A stretch of 64,000 nt of DNA, taken from Brachypterus glaber. Lineage: Eukaryota > Arthropoda > Insecta > Coleoptera > Kateretidae. This document shows positions 1-11,040 of the stretch, one piece after another (position 1 is the stretch's first letter; every line of letters starts with the position of its first letter). The position numbers and the translations under genes were made by a program. Under the pieces are notes generated by a model, which was given only the letters and a program-made list of their open reading frames with translations, did no database searches and was not told the origin of the DNA. The stretch lies in contig OY294052.1 in assembly GCA_958510825.1 (NCBI GenBank), positions 6,779,816-6,843,815 on the forward strand, given 5' to 3'.

Positions 1-2
1 AA

Positions 3-1307
3 ACTCCCACATCAGAGAACTCTGGAGATGCTCTAAGAAGACTTGAAATGGCTTTGGAGAAAAATGGATTGCTGGCTTCAGCTCTATCGCCAAAGATGAG
101 CGAACATTCTGAAGAAGGAAGCAAATCAGACAATGAAGAAGAATATGATGAACAAGGATTAAGGATCCCTAAAGTCAATTCCCATGGGAAAGTTAAGACA
201 TTCAAATGCAAACAATGCGATTTTGTAGCCATTACAAAGCTGGACTTCTGGGAACATACCAAAGGTCACATCAAAACAGACAAACTGCTTACGTGTCCAA
301 AGTGCCCTTTTGTCACTGAGTACAAGCACCATCTGGAATATCATCTCCGTAATCACTTTGGTTCAAAACCGTTCAAATGCACGCAGTGCAATTATTCTTG
401 TGTCAACAAATCTATGTTGAATTCTCACTTAAAATCCCATTCGAACATATATCAGTACCGATGTGCAGACTGCAGTTATGCAACCAAATACTGTCACAGT
501 TTGAAGTTGCATTTACGAAAATATAATCACAAACCTGCAATGGTATTAAACAGCGATGGTACCCCAAATCCTTTGCCCATTATTGATGTATATGGAACCA
601 GACGTGGACCTAAAGTAAAGTCACAACACCAACAGAACCAATCCATATCCGAAGACGAAAGCTCCCCAAAACCAGAGCAAATGTTGCCCTTCCCATTGAA
701 CCAATTTATGATGAATCAAATTAATTCACCAGGACAAATGCAAATGCCTTTCCCATATCCCTTTTTCGGCGCTATTCCAAATCCTTTGTTGTTGCAAAAT
801 TTGGAAAAAATCGCCAGAGAAAGACAAATGTCGAATTCTACCGAAGAAACTATTGAAGATGAGCCACAATCACATTCTCCCGAACCAATGGAATCAGATT
901 CTGGAGCGTTAGACCTTAGTAAACCAGAAGGTGATCACCAACAAAAAAGCCGTAGAAAGGGGCGTGCTTTCAAACTGACCCCAGCCCCAGGTTGTTCATC
1001 AGACGAAGAAGAAGATGACCACACTACCACAATGTTTAGTAACGTTGAAGTGGTTGAAGATAAGGAAGCTAGTGAAGATACTGTCGTTGAAAATAAAAAA
1101 CCAGAAGAAGTATCAGCAAACAACAATAACAAAGTCGAAGACTACAGTTGTCAGTACTGCACAATCAATTTTGGAGATCCTGTCCTTTATACCATGCACA
1201 TGGGTTACCATGGGTACAAGAACCCGTTTACCTGTAACATGTGCGGTGAGGAATGTAAAGACAAAGTATCTTTCTTCTTACACATTGCACGTACGCCTCA
1301 TTCCTAA
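3..1307 (+). CDS. hb: Hunchback zinc-finger transcription factor, 3' part (5' end outside window)
   Basis: Insect gap-gene transcription factor that binds DNA in the nucleus and sets anterior and thoracic segment identity. Frame 3 is open from the window's left edge through an in-frame ATG at 48 to TAA at 1305-1307. Since codons before that ATG are open (ending ...DALRRLE), the ATG is probably internal and the protein starts upstream. Counting from that Met (419 aa): an acidic stretch at 19-37; four C2H2 fingers at C54/C57/H70/H74, C83/C86/H99/H103, C111/C114/H127/H131 and C139/C142/H155/H161; the conserved post-finger block with [11 protein letters not shown] (179-189); a Pro/Met/Gln-rich linker; ALDLSKPEG near 289; and the C-terminal pair C368/C371/H384/H388 and C396/C399/H412/H418, typical of the Hunchback/Ikaros dimerisation fingers. 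Four middle plus two terminal fingers is the family arrangement. No frameshift or internal stop seen. Finger spacing and sequence resemble beetle Hunchback more than the fly protein (my judgement). Confidence 0.96.
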   Translation, partial: TPTSENSGDALRRLEMALEKNGLLASALSPKMSEHSEEGSKSDNEEEYDEQGLRIPKVNSHGKVKTFKCKQCDFVAITKLDFWEHTKGHIKTDKLLTCPKCPFVTEYKHHLEYHLRNHFGSKPFKCTQCNYSCVNKSMLNSHLKSHSNIYQYRCADCSYATKYCHSLKLHLRKYNHKPAMVLNSDGTPNPLPIIDVYGTRRGPKVKSQHQQNQSISEDESSPKPEQMLPFPLNQFMMNQINSPGQMQMPFPYPFFGAIPNPLLLQNLEKIARERQMSNSTEETIEDEPQSHSPEPMESDSGALDLSKPEGDHQQKSRRKGRAFKLTPAPGCSSDEEEDDHTTTMFSNVEVVEDKEASEDTVVENKKPEEVSANNNNKVEDYSCQYCTINFGDPVLYTMHMGYHGYKNPFTCNMCGEECKDKVSFFLHIARTPHS

Positions 1308-1945
1308 GTAACTTAGTAAATTGGCTGAATTTTGTATAGATATATTTATAACATAAAGGACGAAATGTTGAATGAAATAATTTATATACATATTATATTA
1401 TATATTTTCAATAGATTGTTAGAATCTAGTCAAAAAAATACAAAAGATTTCTTCTAGTTATATTTTTACGCTTTGCAACTGTGCAATTTTTGTTTTAGTT
1501 TTTAAGTTTTTTCGGAAACAAAACGGGTAATAACTAAAATGCCACTTTTTGGTAAAATGTCATATTTTACCAAATTTTTGTATATTATTTTTCTTAATTT
1601 ATTTGTACATTTTTTCAAATACAGCTAATATTCCAAATATAATGTAACAATTGTATCGCTATATAGTTGTTTTGTGTATTTTTTATGTTTTGTATTTAAT
1701 TTTTATACTTTTTAAAATTATTTCAGTGTAGAAAAATCGAAATTGTATAAAATTCGATAAAAAAAAATCGCGTACAATTGTATTTTTGGGGCCATAACCT
1801 AAGACTGAATTTGTATATATTTGTGTTTTTTAGTATTAGTGCTCGAGCAAAAACAATCAAAATTGTGTATTATAAATGTGGGTATTATAGTTATATATAG
1901 TGCTAAAACCAAATTCATAATAAAATAAATTTTTAAAATAATTTT
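1308..1945 (+). promoter_or_regulatory. hb: hb 3' untranslated region (predicted)
   Basis: AT-rich sequence directly after the hb stop with no reading frame. It runs to the first strong cleavage signals near 1919-1929. It carries a Pumilio consensus TGTATATA at 1812-1819, the octamer variant TGTACATT near 1605, the words ATTGTA (1650-1655) and GTTGT (1666-1670), and further ATTGTA words near 1742 and 1776. In Drosophila, hb mRNA is repressed by Pumilio/Nanos through GUUGU and AUUGUA boxes, so this region may serve the same role. The box order here is reversed relative to the fly element. UTR end is inferred, not observed. Confidence 0.65.
1919..1929 (+). terminator. Overlapping AATAAA polyadenylation signals
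   Basis: Two overlapping AATAAA hexamers at 1919-1924 and 1924-1929, about 610 bases after the hb stop, followed by T-rich sequence. They are the first canonical signals after the stop and the likely hb mRNA 3' end. Another AATAAA lies near 2031. Confidence 0.55.
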
Positions 1946-2218
1946 AAATGCCTTTAATTTCTTACCTTTCACAAAAAAAAACCATTTTTAGTAAAATATA
2001 TTTTTTGTAATTGTATCTGTATTTTCAAAAAAATAAATTTTCCAAAAAAATTAAAAATGTCAAAAAAGTAAAAAAAAAACAAGTTATTACGAGATTATTG
2101 TAGCTGCAACGTCAAAATATAGAAGTTTTAAAACGTTTACGTTTCGTTTATTTTAATACGTTTTACAACTTTTTCGTGACGTAAAATTAAATAAGTTCAA
2201 TTCTTGGGAAAAGATAAA
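1946..2218. other. AT-rich spacer
   Basis: Poly-A and poly-T rich sequence between the predicted hb 3' end and the first nested repeat. No frame, RNA gene or repeat recognised. Confidence 0.6.
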
Positions 2219-2258
2219 AACAAGCCGTGAAGATATGTAATGCTACGCATCCATTATA

Positions 2259-3058
2259 CCGGGTGTTTTTTTTTAACCTGAAACTTTCAAATATCTCGAA
2301 TACTATGCATTTTAGAAAAAAAAATGTCGGACAAAACTTGTTTATTTTAATGGTGGAAGGTCAAAGGTCAACTTTGTTTTTTTAAGTACAAATATATATA
2401 TTTTTTTACTTTTATTAATTTCCCCTCAAAAAAATAAAAATCTTTTGTAAAAAACATTTTTTGGTCGGACTTTTAGTTGCAAAGATAACACAGCCACACA
2501 AAATTAAAAAGTTGCATCTCCGACGGACTTGACTAGTCAATTCCCATGTATTTTGAGCCGCTGAATCCGAATCTGAGGTCAAAATTTAAAGGTTAGCTCT
2601 CATTTTTACCATAACCTCAAAAACATATATCATTGCGAAAAGTATGTATTTTGAGGTTCTGTTGAAAATGGGAGCTAACTTTCAAATTACGACCTCAGAT
2701 TTGGATTCAGTGGCTCGAAATACAGAGGAATTGACTAGTCAAGTTCGTGGGAGATGCAACTTTTTTAATTTTGTGTGGCTGTGTTATCTCTGCAACTAAA
2801 AGTCCGATCAAAAAAGTTTTTTACAAAAGATTTTTATTTTTTTGAGGGGAATTAAATAACAGTAAAAAAAATATATGTTTGTACTTAAAAAAACAAAGTT
2901 GACCTTGAAATGACCTTGAAAACGTAAATATCCGTAAAAAATAAAAACGCCATTTTATTTCCACCATTAAAATAAACAAATTTTGTCCGACATTTTTTTT
3001 TTCTAAAATGCATAGTATTCGATATATTTGAAAGTTACGGGTTAAAAAAAACACCCGG
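2259..3058. mobile_element. 800 bp fold-back element with TA target-site duplication
   Basis: Left terminus CCGGGTGTTTTTTTTTAACC matches the reverse complement of the right terminus, which ends CACCCGG. TA lies immediately outside both ends (2257-2258, 3059-3060). The inverted match continues to a centre near 2655, so almost the entire element is one palindrome: GTCGGACAAAA, TTGACTAGTCAA and GAGGTCA words appear on both arms in mirror order. TA duplication and CCGGGTG ends suggest a Tc1/mariner-mobilised MITE (inference). No coding capacity. Confidence 0.85.
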
Positions 3059-3250
3059 TATATTATATTCAAAGTAAATCGTATACTATTCACAGTAAAT
3101 GGTTTATTGCATTTTCTCGAATACTTAAAAAATTAAAAAAGAAAAAATTTTAAAAATTCTTTTTAAATAAGATATTAAAAAAAAAGAAAACGAAAAAAAA
3201 AATCATATTTTTTTTGAAAATATTTTTTTTAAGTATTTGGGAATAATATA

Positions 3251-3977
3251 CAGAGCGGTCCAAAAGTCACCCCCCCCCCCTCTTAACTTTTGAACGAGTT
3301 TAGATATCGACTTAAAATTTAGAACTCTTAAATAAGTCAACTTAAACTATCTTTAAGCATATATTTGATACTTTTAGCTCTTAAAATGTGGTCAGGGGGG
3401 CATGGGGCGACATTTTTTTAAATGGAAAGGTGGGTCGTGTGATACATCATTTTAAAGCTTATAAAATTCTCCATTTAACTGTATATTTTTTATTATTTTT
3501 AAACATTTTTTTTTGGGTTTAAAATAGGGTTGAAAATGGGTATTTTTGTCAAAATTTCTTTAAAAAATCCAAACAGTTTTTTAAAAATGCCTAATTTCAT
3601 AATGAAAAAAAGTAAATTATACTTTTAAACTAATTTTAGTTGACATAAATAAAAATTAACAAAAAAAAACTTAAAAATTTATTTTTTTAGCACAAAAAAC
3701 TGAAAAATCAAAACCTTAAAAAACAAATTTAAACAATTTAAAAATGTATGGTTATATAGAGAATTTTAAAGGCTTTAAAATGATGTATCACACGACCCCC
3801 CTTTCTATTTAAAAAAATTTCCCCCCATGCCCCCCTGGCCACATTTTAAGTGATAAAAGTATCAAATATATGCATAAAGATAGTTTAAGTTGTCTTATTT
3901 AAGAGTTCTAAATTTGAAATCGATATCTCAACTCGTTCAAAAGTTAAGAGGGGGGGGGTGACTTTTGGACCGCACTG
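3251..3977. mobile_element. Fold-back element, CAGTGCGGTCC type, copy 1
   Basis: Ends CAGAGCGGTCCAAAAGTCAC and GTGACTTTTGGACCGCACTG are inverted and bordered by TA (3249-3250, 3978-3979). Arms of about 300 bases follow in mirror order, including poly-C/poly-G runs, CTTAACTTTTGAACGAG, ATATCGACTT and GGGGGGCATGGGG. TA flanks and CAGTGCGGTCC ends fit a mariner-type MITE. A second near-complete copy lies at 9946-10660; fragments lie at 12787, 56934 and 60555. Confidence 0.85.
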
Positions 3978-4018
3978 TATAATGGAATGCGTAGCATTAA
4001 ATATATTCACGGCTTGTT

Positions 4019-4359
4019 AATTTATTGATTTGTTCACAAGATTGCTAGACAATGTTTTAGATAAACAACAATTAAAATGCCTTTTTATTTTTATAAGATG
4101 TTTGTCTAAAACAATTTCTAAAAAGCAGAATAAATAATAAAAAAGTATGTCTGTGAATTCAAGTAAACAAATTATATATCTTCGTTTTTTATTATGTAAT
4201 TCAATAACAAAATAGATGTCATAGGTACGATAATAAAAATAACAAATATATTTTATCGATGAATTTTTAAAACTCGTTCGTGCACTGTGGCATCGCGCCG
4301 CGGAGGGCTTCTATTAAAGTGTCGTTACATTAAGCCACACAAGTTGTATTATACTAGTT
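4019..4359. other. Spacer, no recognised feature
   Basis: AT-rich sequence with a short GC-richer patch near 4285-4310 (CATCGCGCCGCGGAGG). No frame or repeat recognised. Confidence 0.55.
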
Positions 4360-4860
4360 GCAGCGCCTGCGCTAGTTTCGAATTTTTCAAAATATTCAAA
4401 AATTGTCTTAGACAAAAAATTCTTGGATATAAATTTGTTTCATGAAAAAATAAGAAACTTTGTTTTTTTGTCCGTCTGTCCGTCCGATGTCACGATTTTT
4501 GTTAACACGATAATTCAAGAACAAATAATCCGTTAGACTTGAATTTTTCAGGAAAAATAAAGTTCTATTAGGGGAAGATCCCTATTGTTTTTAAAGTAAT
4601 CCTCCCAAAAACAAAAAAGTCATGGGGGCTTAAACTTTTTTAAAAAAATGAAAAAACAGTAATTTTATTTTTTTTTTCAATTTTTGTTTCGCTTTTTGGA
4701 AAAAGAAAACTAAAATTAAAAAAATAATTTTTTTTAATTTTCTTGACTTTTTTTTTGAAAAAAATGCTCTATAGGTACCATTTTAAATGTTTCATAGCAA
4801 TACTGTGAATAGTATATAATGGAATGCGTAGAATTACATATATGTACGGTTTTTTTTGTT
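4360..4860 (+). mobile_element. CTTCACGGCTTGTT-family copy
   Basis: Starts at GCAGCGCCTGCGCTAG, passes through CTTAGACAAAAAATTCTTGG, TTTCATGAAAAAATAAG, a GTCCGTCTGTCCGTCCGATG run, TCACGATTTTTG, the recurrent module at 4508-4551 and GGGGAAGATCCCTATTG, and ends at AATGGAATGCGTAG. The same blocks in the same order, on the opposite strand, form the copy at 40006-40432, so this is one family. The last bases (TATGTACGG) are a decayed form of the CTTCACGG terminus. The internal frame is short and not protein-like. Confidence 0.75.
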
Positions 4861-5210
4861 TTATTTACACCCACCTAGGGCATGCAGGTCCCGGAACCAG
4901 AAATCTGACTGGTCTAAACTTTGAAAATGTCCCTTTGGCTGTCTGTCACAATGAGTCATGAACAAATTCTACAATCAACTGGAAATTTTCAGGAAAAACT
5001 TATCTGAGAGGAAAATCTCTACTGTTTTTGAAAATAACTCCCATAAAAACAAAAAATATTAAAAAATTAACTGAAAGCTGTGTAGTTTATTTGGATCGTT
5101 AAGAGACAGGCTCAGTGCCTATGGCTCATTTGTCTAAAATAGAATTAGTTTGAATGGATAATTGGGGGAGTGAGTCTTTGCTCACTGATGCTGGAGTTGC
5201 ATCTGTCATG
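4861..5210 (+). repeat. Diverged member of the same family, then unique spacer
   Basis: From about 4905 to 5050 the sequence follows the family order in weaker form: TTTGAAAATGTCC, CTGTCTGTCACAATG, TCATGAACAAATT, AACTGGAAATTTTCAGG and GGAAAATCTCTACTG. From about 5080 no repeat is recognised. Confidence 0.5.
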
Positions 5211-5628
5211 AATGGCGATTTCTCCCGTTAGATTAGACAGGGACAAAAGTTCTACCCAAAAAGGATAGAAGACATACATGCACTCCCACTTCCACCCAAC
5301 CAAACAAATTCTGTATTTGTTCTTTGTTGAACAAATACAATATTTACTTGGACGGGCGAAAAATGTAACTATATTATTTTTATTAAAGAAATTACTGGCG
5401 CCATCTAAATTTTAGTAGAATTATCTTATTCTACAAATTCACATTAGCTATGTTCGTTCGTACCGCTGAGTGCTACACTTTCCGGCTAACCAAATAAATA
5501 CTGTATCTATTTGTTGTATAAAAAACAAATACAGTATTTATTTGGTTGGCTGGAAAGTGTAGCACAAATAAGATAGAGAAAGGGTAGACGTCTTTTGTTT
5601 CATAATTCTAGTTGTAGAGAGTTCCATT
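5211..5628 (+). mobile_element. Twin-hairpin MITE, copy 1
   Basis: Bounded by AATGGCGATTTCTCCC and GTAGAGAGTTCCATT. Contains a near-perfect palindrome around 5495-5555 with arms AACCAAATAAATACTGTA... and a second, related palindrome around 5305-5355. Four other copies lie at 15804, 24120, 53257 and 61790. This copy and that at 61790 are in one orientation and the other three are opposite. No coding capacity and no clear target duplication. Confidence 0.88.
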
Positions 5629-7023
5629 GGCGATGGGGGTGTGGAGAGGGATGGTAGAGGGATGAGGAGGGAGAGATAACTGAAAAAAAAGTCGGGTTGA
5701 ATTAATTTTTAATTTTTAATTTTTTGAGTTTTTCACAGTTTGAAATAATAAAAATATTTATAAAAAATTATGTGGCTGAATGATTTTTGGATGATCCGTG
5801 TCGCTAAGGAAAATTGAATTTACAATGGTTAGAAATTAAAAATATTTTAATAATTTTTTTAGTATCGTGTGATTCATATGAAATCTATTGTTTATTTTTT
5901 TACATATTTAAATTAATCATATCCTTTGAACAATCCAAAAACTATTTTCTTTTATGAAAAAATTAATAATAAAATAAAAACAAGTAGTTAGGCAGCCATC
6001 ACACTTCCATTGGTCATGGTTCTTTTAAAAACTGGCATAGTATTCAAATATTACACTTTTTGGACAATTTAAACCCCCCCCCCCCCCATGTAATACACTT
6101 TTCCTATATTTCCTTCCACTTTTACTAGGTGCGTTACGTAGTACTTAAACGATCCCGTAATAGTATATTACATACCGAGGTGGAAAATGTTTCATTTCCT
6201 GAGGGAAGGTTACCTGATCAAGGGGCGTCAGCCCCGCGGTCAGGTAATTCCCGGTTTGGTTTGTATACTAGTTTTATTTGTATACTATTTTATTCACAAG
6301 TGAAATACGTGAAGTTGGCTACAAGAGCCTTCCCGCCCAAGGGATAGAAATGGGGTGTTTTAAAAAAGTTAACAATAACTGATTTTGCAACTTTTACGTA
6401 TGTATGTAACTAGCTTATTTCTAATTAGTTGTAAATAATTTTTTTTTTTTGGGTTACTAAATCTAATAATAATATAACTCGACTTCGAGGGGCGCAGCAA
6501 CAATTTTAAAATATTGACAATTTTTTGGCAAATACTCAGCTTACACCATGAACTTTTTACATAAAATCTATAATTTATTTCAGGCATATATATTTATAGT
6601 ATCATTAATTTGAGCTATTTCGCCTCAATGATTATTTATCGATAAAAAATCTAAAACAGAAAATAAAATTAAAATGTTCTTTTTACGTTTTAGTGTATAT
6701 AATAATAAAATATATCAAAGTTTGAACTCTATGTTGATTGATTTATTTACGAAGACACAAAACAAGATAAAATTAAAAAAATATATTTTGAAAAAATTGA
6801 TTACAAAAAATATCACGCTTAAAATTTTGATAGCATACACGTGCGCCCTTCAAAAGAAAAAAAATATTTTTATTTCATAATTGAAGCAAAAGATACGTTT
6901 AAAAAATATGTAACTGATATCAGCGAAAATACTTAATCTATAAATTAATGTTCAATAACACATATCGCTCATTAAAAAAAAGCTAGCTTCAACTGCCGTT
7001 GAATGAAGCATGCAGGTCGAAAT
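5629..7023. other. Intergenic stretch with poly-C tract and one hairpin
   Basis: Mostly AT-rich unique sequence. A poly-C run lies near 6070-6087. At 6203-6252 a hairpin has stem GGGAAGGTTACCTGA / TCAGGTAATTCCC and a GC-rich loop containing GGGGCGTCAGCCCC, the same loop type as other hairpins in the window. The frame crossing 6129-6347 is not protein-like. Nothing else recognised. Confidence 0.5.
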
Positions 7024-7883
7024 GTTACACCCCGGTCGGGAAACGATTTTTAGCTCGACTTTCATTTAACCCAAGTTTTTTTTCATAATTTAATTATTTG
7101 GAGCTTTGGCATCTTTTTTGGTCTTACCAAATTTAAAAAAATTTATCGTGTTTTTTTGAGAAAAACGATTTTCATTTGTTTTAACAAAAAAAAATATGAT
7201 ATATTTAAAGATTATTTTAGATATTCAGATTTAAAGTCAAAAAGTGAGAAAAAAGTTTTTATAGACGTTTCAGCTAAATTGCTTTTTAAGGGAGCTAGCG
7301 TACTTTTAAAGGGCATTTTTAGAACATTTATCACTTCATATCTCAGTAACGGTTTAACTTATTAACATGAAATTTTTATTGAACTTTAGAACCAATAAAT
7401 GTAAGCATTCAACGTTTTATTAAAATTAAGTTTTTGACCAGAGGCGTAGATAATGGGTGCCTCATAATTTATATGTAAAACTGTAAGTCCGCCCCTGGTT
7501 AAATATTTAATTTTTTTATGTCATAAAATGATAATGTTTATTGGTTACATACTACAGTAAAAGTTTCAAGTCAATAAGTTAAACCGTTCCTGAGTTATGA
7601 AGTGAATAATATTCTAAAAATGTCCCTTAAACGTCTTCTAGCTCCCCTAAGAAGCCAATTAACACAAAGAAACTTTTTGTCTCACTTTTTGACGTAAAAT
7701 CTGAATATCCAAAAAAAATTAAAAATGTCATTTTTTTTGTTAAAACAAATGAAAATCGTTTTTCTCAAAAACGCATTCATAGATTTTTTTTATATTTGGT
7801 CTTAAAAAGATGCCAAAACTCTAAATAATTAAAATATGAAAAAAGTTGAGCTAAAAATCCTTTAAAGACCGGGGTGGGTACAG
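7024..7883. mobile_element. ~860 bp palindromic element
   Basis: Left arm begins GTTACACCCCGGTC and carries CGATTTTTAGCTC, ATCTTTTTTGGTC and GATTTTCATTTGTTTTAAC. The right arm returns the same blocks inverted, ending GAGCTAAAAATCC...GACCGGGGTGGG. The centre near 7437-7497 has its own small inverted pair, ACCAGAGGCG / CGCCCCTGGT. Both arms carry the recurrent module (7338-7379 and 7559-7607). Edges are approximate and no duplication was found. No coding capacity. Confidence 0.75.
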
Positions 7884-7934
7884 TTTTAACAGGGGCTAGG
7901 ATATTTTTTAAGGATTTTTTACTGAGCGACATAA

Positions 7935-8420
7935 CTAGTAACATTGAACTTGGACAAGCTTCTTGACCAGAGTACTTGACAAAGTTCTTTGTAAAGAATT
8001 GGACAATTCTTGATCAAGAGAATTAATCAAGATTCTGTATCCAGACTTTTTCAAGACTTTAGCAAGATTCTGGAAGCAGAGCGTTTAGCAATACTTTGTC
8101 AAGCCTGTTCGTCAAGTCTGTAGTAAGCAATTTGACAAGCAATTTGACAAGATTCTTGGTCAAGAATCTTGACCTACTTAAACAAGTACAATTTGATCAT
8201 GATAGAGATCGCTTTTCGATTTCTTGTCAATTTTTCTTACTACATTCTTGCTCAAGACTTGTCCAAGAATCTTGACGAAGTATCTGTAGCAATTCTTTGA
8301 CAATTCTTAAGCAAGAATCTGTCGAACAGTATCTTGCGCCAGAATTGTCAAAATCAGAATCTTACTTGATCAAGAATCTTGAGCCAGACTTGCTCAAGAC
8401 TTGACAAAATTTGTTACTAG
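7935..8420. mobile_element. TIR element filled with TTCTTGACAAG words
   Basis: Exact 9 bp inverted ends, CTAGTAACA and TGTTACTAG. The 470 bases between are almost entirely degenerate copies of TTGACAAG, TCAAGATTCTTG and CTTGTCAAG in both orientations, spaced irregularly, quite unlike the flanks. The word is self-complementary, so many alternative hairpins are possible. No frame. Confidence 0.7.
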
Positions 8421-9945
8421 GGATATGGACAAGATAGGCCTTAAAAAATTTAAATCAAAAATCCAGCACCCTATTTTTTTATTGATGGGCCATCAATAAT
8501 GGCTAAGCTGAACAGAGTCAAAATTAAAATAATTCTAGAGCAGTTTCTCAAAAAAAACAATTTTTAATTCTTTTTAGTTTTTTTAGTGTATGCTTAATTT
8601 TTATTGGGGATTTCCTCAAAATAAACCTTCTCTATGATTTTAAAATTATTTTACAGAACCTAAAACCCAAGAAACAAACAATTAAATAATATGGATACCT
8701 ATACTCGGCGCATAATCTATCTGAGTAACAAATTGGATCAAGGAAGCTATGATGTGGTTTAAAAATGACTTTTAGTAATATTTTTGTAGCCCATTGTGCT
8801 TTTGATAATTTTTAACATTTAGGTTAAATTGACTGTCATTTTACGTCTTACAAATAATAACAAAATCTGTTTAAAAAGTAACTCTTTGTTCAAAATTATA
8901 ATAAAAGTAAGTTTTTATTCATAAAGTGCTATTATAAACTTAAATTTAACATTACCTGAATAAAATTACGGACCAGTATTTTTTTAACCAATTCTCTGTT
9001 ATAGTGGTTACTTCAAAAATTTATAGAGCACTGCATTATATTACTTCATTTAAACAAAATGTTTATAGATTGATGCTTTAGTTTTCTTTTTATGCACTTT
9101 TCTTGTTATTTCTTCTTGCTAAAGCAAATTATTTGAATTTTTTTATAAATGTCAAAATAATGTTTTGATTGACAATAAATTTTAAACAAGATGAAAACCT
9201 TACATAAGGAACTAAATATATTCTGCCAACCAAATAACAAGAAACAAATGACCATCAACTCAGATAATGCGCGGAGTTTACCTAATATTGAAAGTTTCAA
9301 TTTGAAACCAGAGAGAGAGAAAGAGATTTTTTGGCGACATAAATATTAAGAAAAAAAAACTATTCCTTACCAAAACATCTTAATGATCTTACAGGTAAAA
9401 ATAAAAGTTATTATGTACACTTCCTCTTTAAAAATAAAAGGGTTAAATAATCACAAAATATAATGAAACTGCACGGTAACAATTAATACCGTCACAGGCT
9501 TAAAACTAATGAGACTTAAATATTATAAATAATAACCAAATCCAAAAAAGCATTCTTTTTCTTGGTCCAAAGGTATATAATTTAATACCAGAATATAGTA
9601 AAGCACTAACAAAAAAAAGGATGAAGTCAGAATTAAAAAAATACATCTTACAAAATAATGCTAAACATTTTCTTACCATAATTATTTAATTTTTGACTTA
9701 AAACTCTAAAAAGATCCGATACTATTAATTTTCTTTTATTTTATTTGCTGTTTACTTATTTTTTGCACCTTTTCAATTTTTTTTTAAATCCTAATTTTTT
9801 TTGATGGTAGAATCTAAAATAATGTGTCTTTTTTGGCCCCGTTATATTTTAATCTTTAGAATAATATTATATTTTATTTTTATGTATACCTAAAATTATA
9901 AATGTTAACCGCTGCAACACAAACCTTAGGTTTAGGCAGCTTATA
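8421..9945. other. AT-rich spacer
   Basis: About 1.5 kb with no recognised repeat or gene. The small frame on the minus strand at 9106-9300 has no recognisable motif. A short (GA)n tract lies near 9311-9324. Confidence 0.5.
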
Positions 9946-10660
9946 CAGAGCTTATACCCCCCCCCTCTTAACTTTTGAACCAGTTAAGATATCGACTTCA
10001 AATTTGGAACTTTTAAATAAGAAAACTTAAACTATCTTTTAGCATATATTTAATACTTTCAGCTCTTAAAATGTGGGCAGGGGGGCATGGGGGCACATTT
10101 TTTTTAAATAGAAAGGGGGGTCGTGTAATACATCATTTTAAAGCTTATAAAATTCTCCATTTAACTCCATATTTTTAAATTTATTTTTTTTTTTGGGTTT
10201 AAAATGGGGTTGAAAATGGGTATTAATGTCAAAATTCATCTAAAAAAAACAAATAATTTTTTAAAAATGCCTAATTTCATCATAAAAAAATGTTAATTAT
10301 ACTTTTAAACTAATTTTAGTTGACAAAAATAAAAATTTATAAAAAAAAAACTTAAAAAATCGAATGTTTTAGCACAAAAAATTGAAAAATCAAAACCTTA
10401 AAAAACAATTTTAAAAAATTTAAAAATGTTAGTTTAAATAGAGAATTTTATAAGCTTTAAAATTATGTATCACACGACCCCCCTTTCCATTTAAAAAATG
10501 TCCCCCCATGCCCCCCCTGCCCACATTTTAAGAGCTGAAAATATCAAATATATGCTAAAAGATAGTTTAAGTTGTCTTATTTAAGAGTTCTAAATTTGAA
10601 GTCGATATCTTAACTCGTTCAAAAGTTAAAAGGGGGGGGGGTGACTTTTGGACCACACAG
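9946..10660. mobile_element. Fold-back element, CAGTGCGGTCC type, copy 2
   Basis: Same order of blocks as the element at 3251-3977: CTTAACTTTTGAACCAG, ATATCGACTT, GGGGGGCATGGGGG, then the mirror arm ending GTGACTTTTGGACCACACAG. TA on both sides (9944-9945, 10661-10662). The left terminus is damaged: GGTCCAAAAGTCAC is replaced by CTTATA. Confidence 0.82.
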
Positions 10661-10892
10661 TATATAATCCCAATGTAAAAACTATTGTAGACTTATTTAA
10701 ATAAATTGAATTGAATTGAATTGAGGGGTAAAACTCAATCAAAAATTTGTGTAATAAATTCGGGAATTCCAATAAACTCTTTAAACTATAGAAATTTCAA
10801 GTATAGGTATAGGTATAGGTAATCCAAATATCTGTACAATGAATTCCAGGGAGGTTTACTCCTCGTTTAATATTACCTGTACTTCTTGTTTA
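10661..10892. repeat. Spacer with two simple repeats
   Basis: Contains (TTGAA)n near 10705-10724 and (GTATAG)n near 10801-10822. Nothing else seen. Confidence 0.6.
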
Positions 10893-11040
10893 AAGGCATA
10901 TCCACAAGCTCGCATAAAAACATAGTACATAAGAATGCGATACCGTGATTGGCTTACAAGATACATGGCGGCACTTCAAGCCAATCACGGCATCGCATTC
11001 TTATGTACTATGTTTTTATGGGAGCCTGTGGATATGCCTT
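10893..11040. mobile_element. 147 bp whole-length palindrome MITE, copy 1
   Basis: Begins AAGGCATATCCAC and ends GTGGATATGCCTT. Arms carry CATAGTACATAAGAATGCGA and its complement, then CGTGATTGGCTT / AAGCCAATCACGG, around a centre near ACATGGCGGCAC. Two further copies lie back to back at 28673-28967. TTAA occurs at or overlapping both edges, hinting at TTAA-targeted insertion (piggyBac-like), but this is not consistent in all copies. Confidence 0.85.

Larger units (their letters stand above)
2219..4018. mobile_element. CTTCACGGCTTGTT-family element carrying two inserted palindromes
   Basis: Left end AACAAGCCGTGAAGATATG and right end ATATTCACGGCTTGTT (4003-4018) are inverted, with GCTACGCAT / ATGCGTAGC just inside. 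Between them, ~300 bases of host-element sequence are split by two TA-flanked palindromes (2259-3058 and 3251-3977). The host sequence rejoins to match the copy at 40006 (CACAGTAAATGG, ATTGCATTTTC). So the order of events is readable: this element came first and the palindromes landed in it. No coding capacity. Confidence 0.75.
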
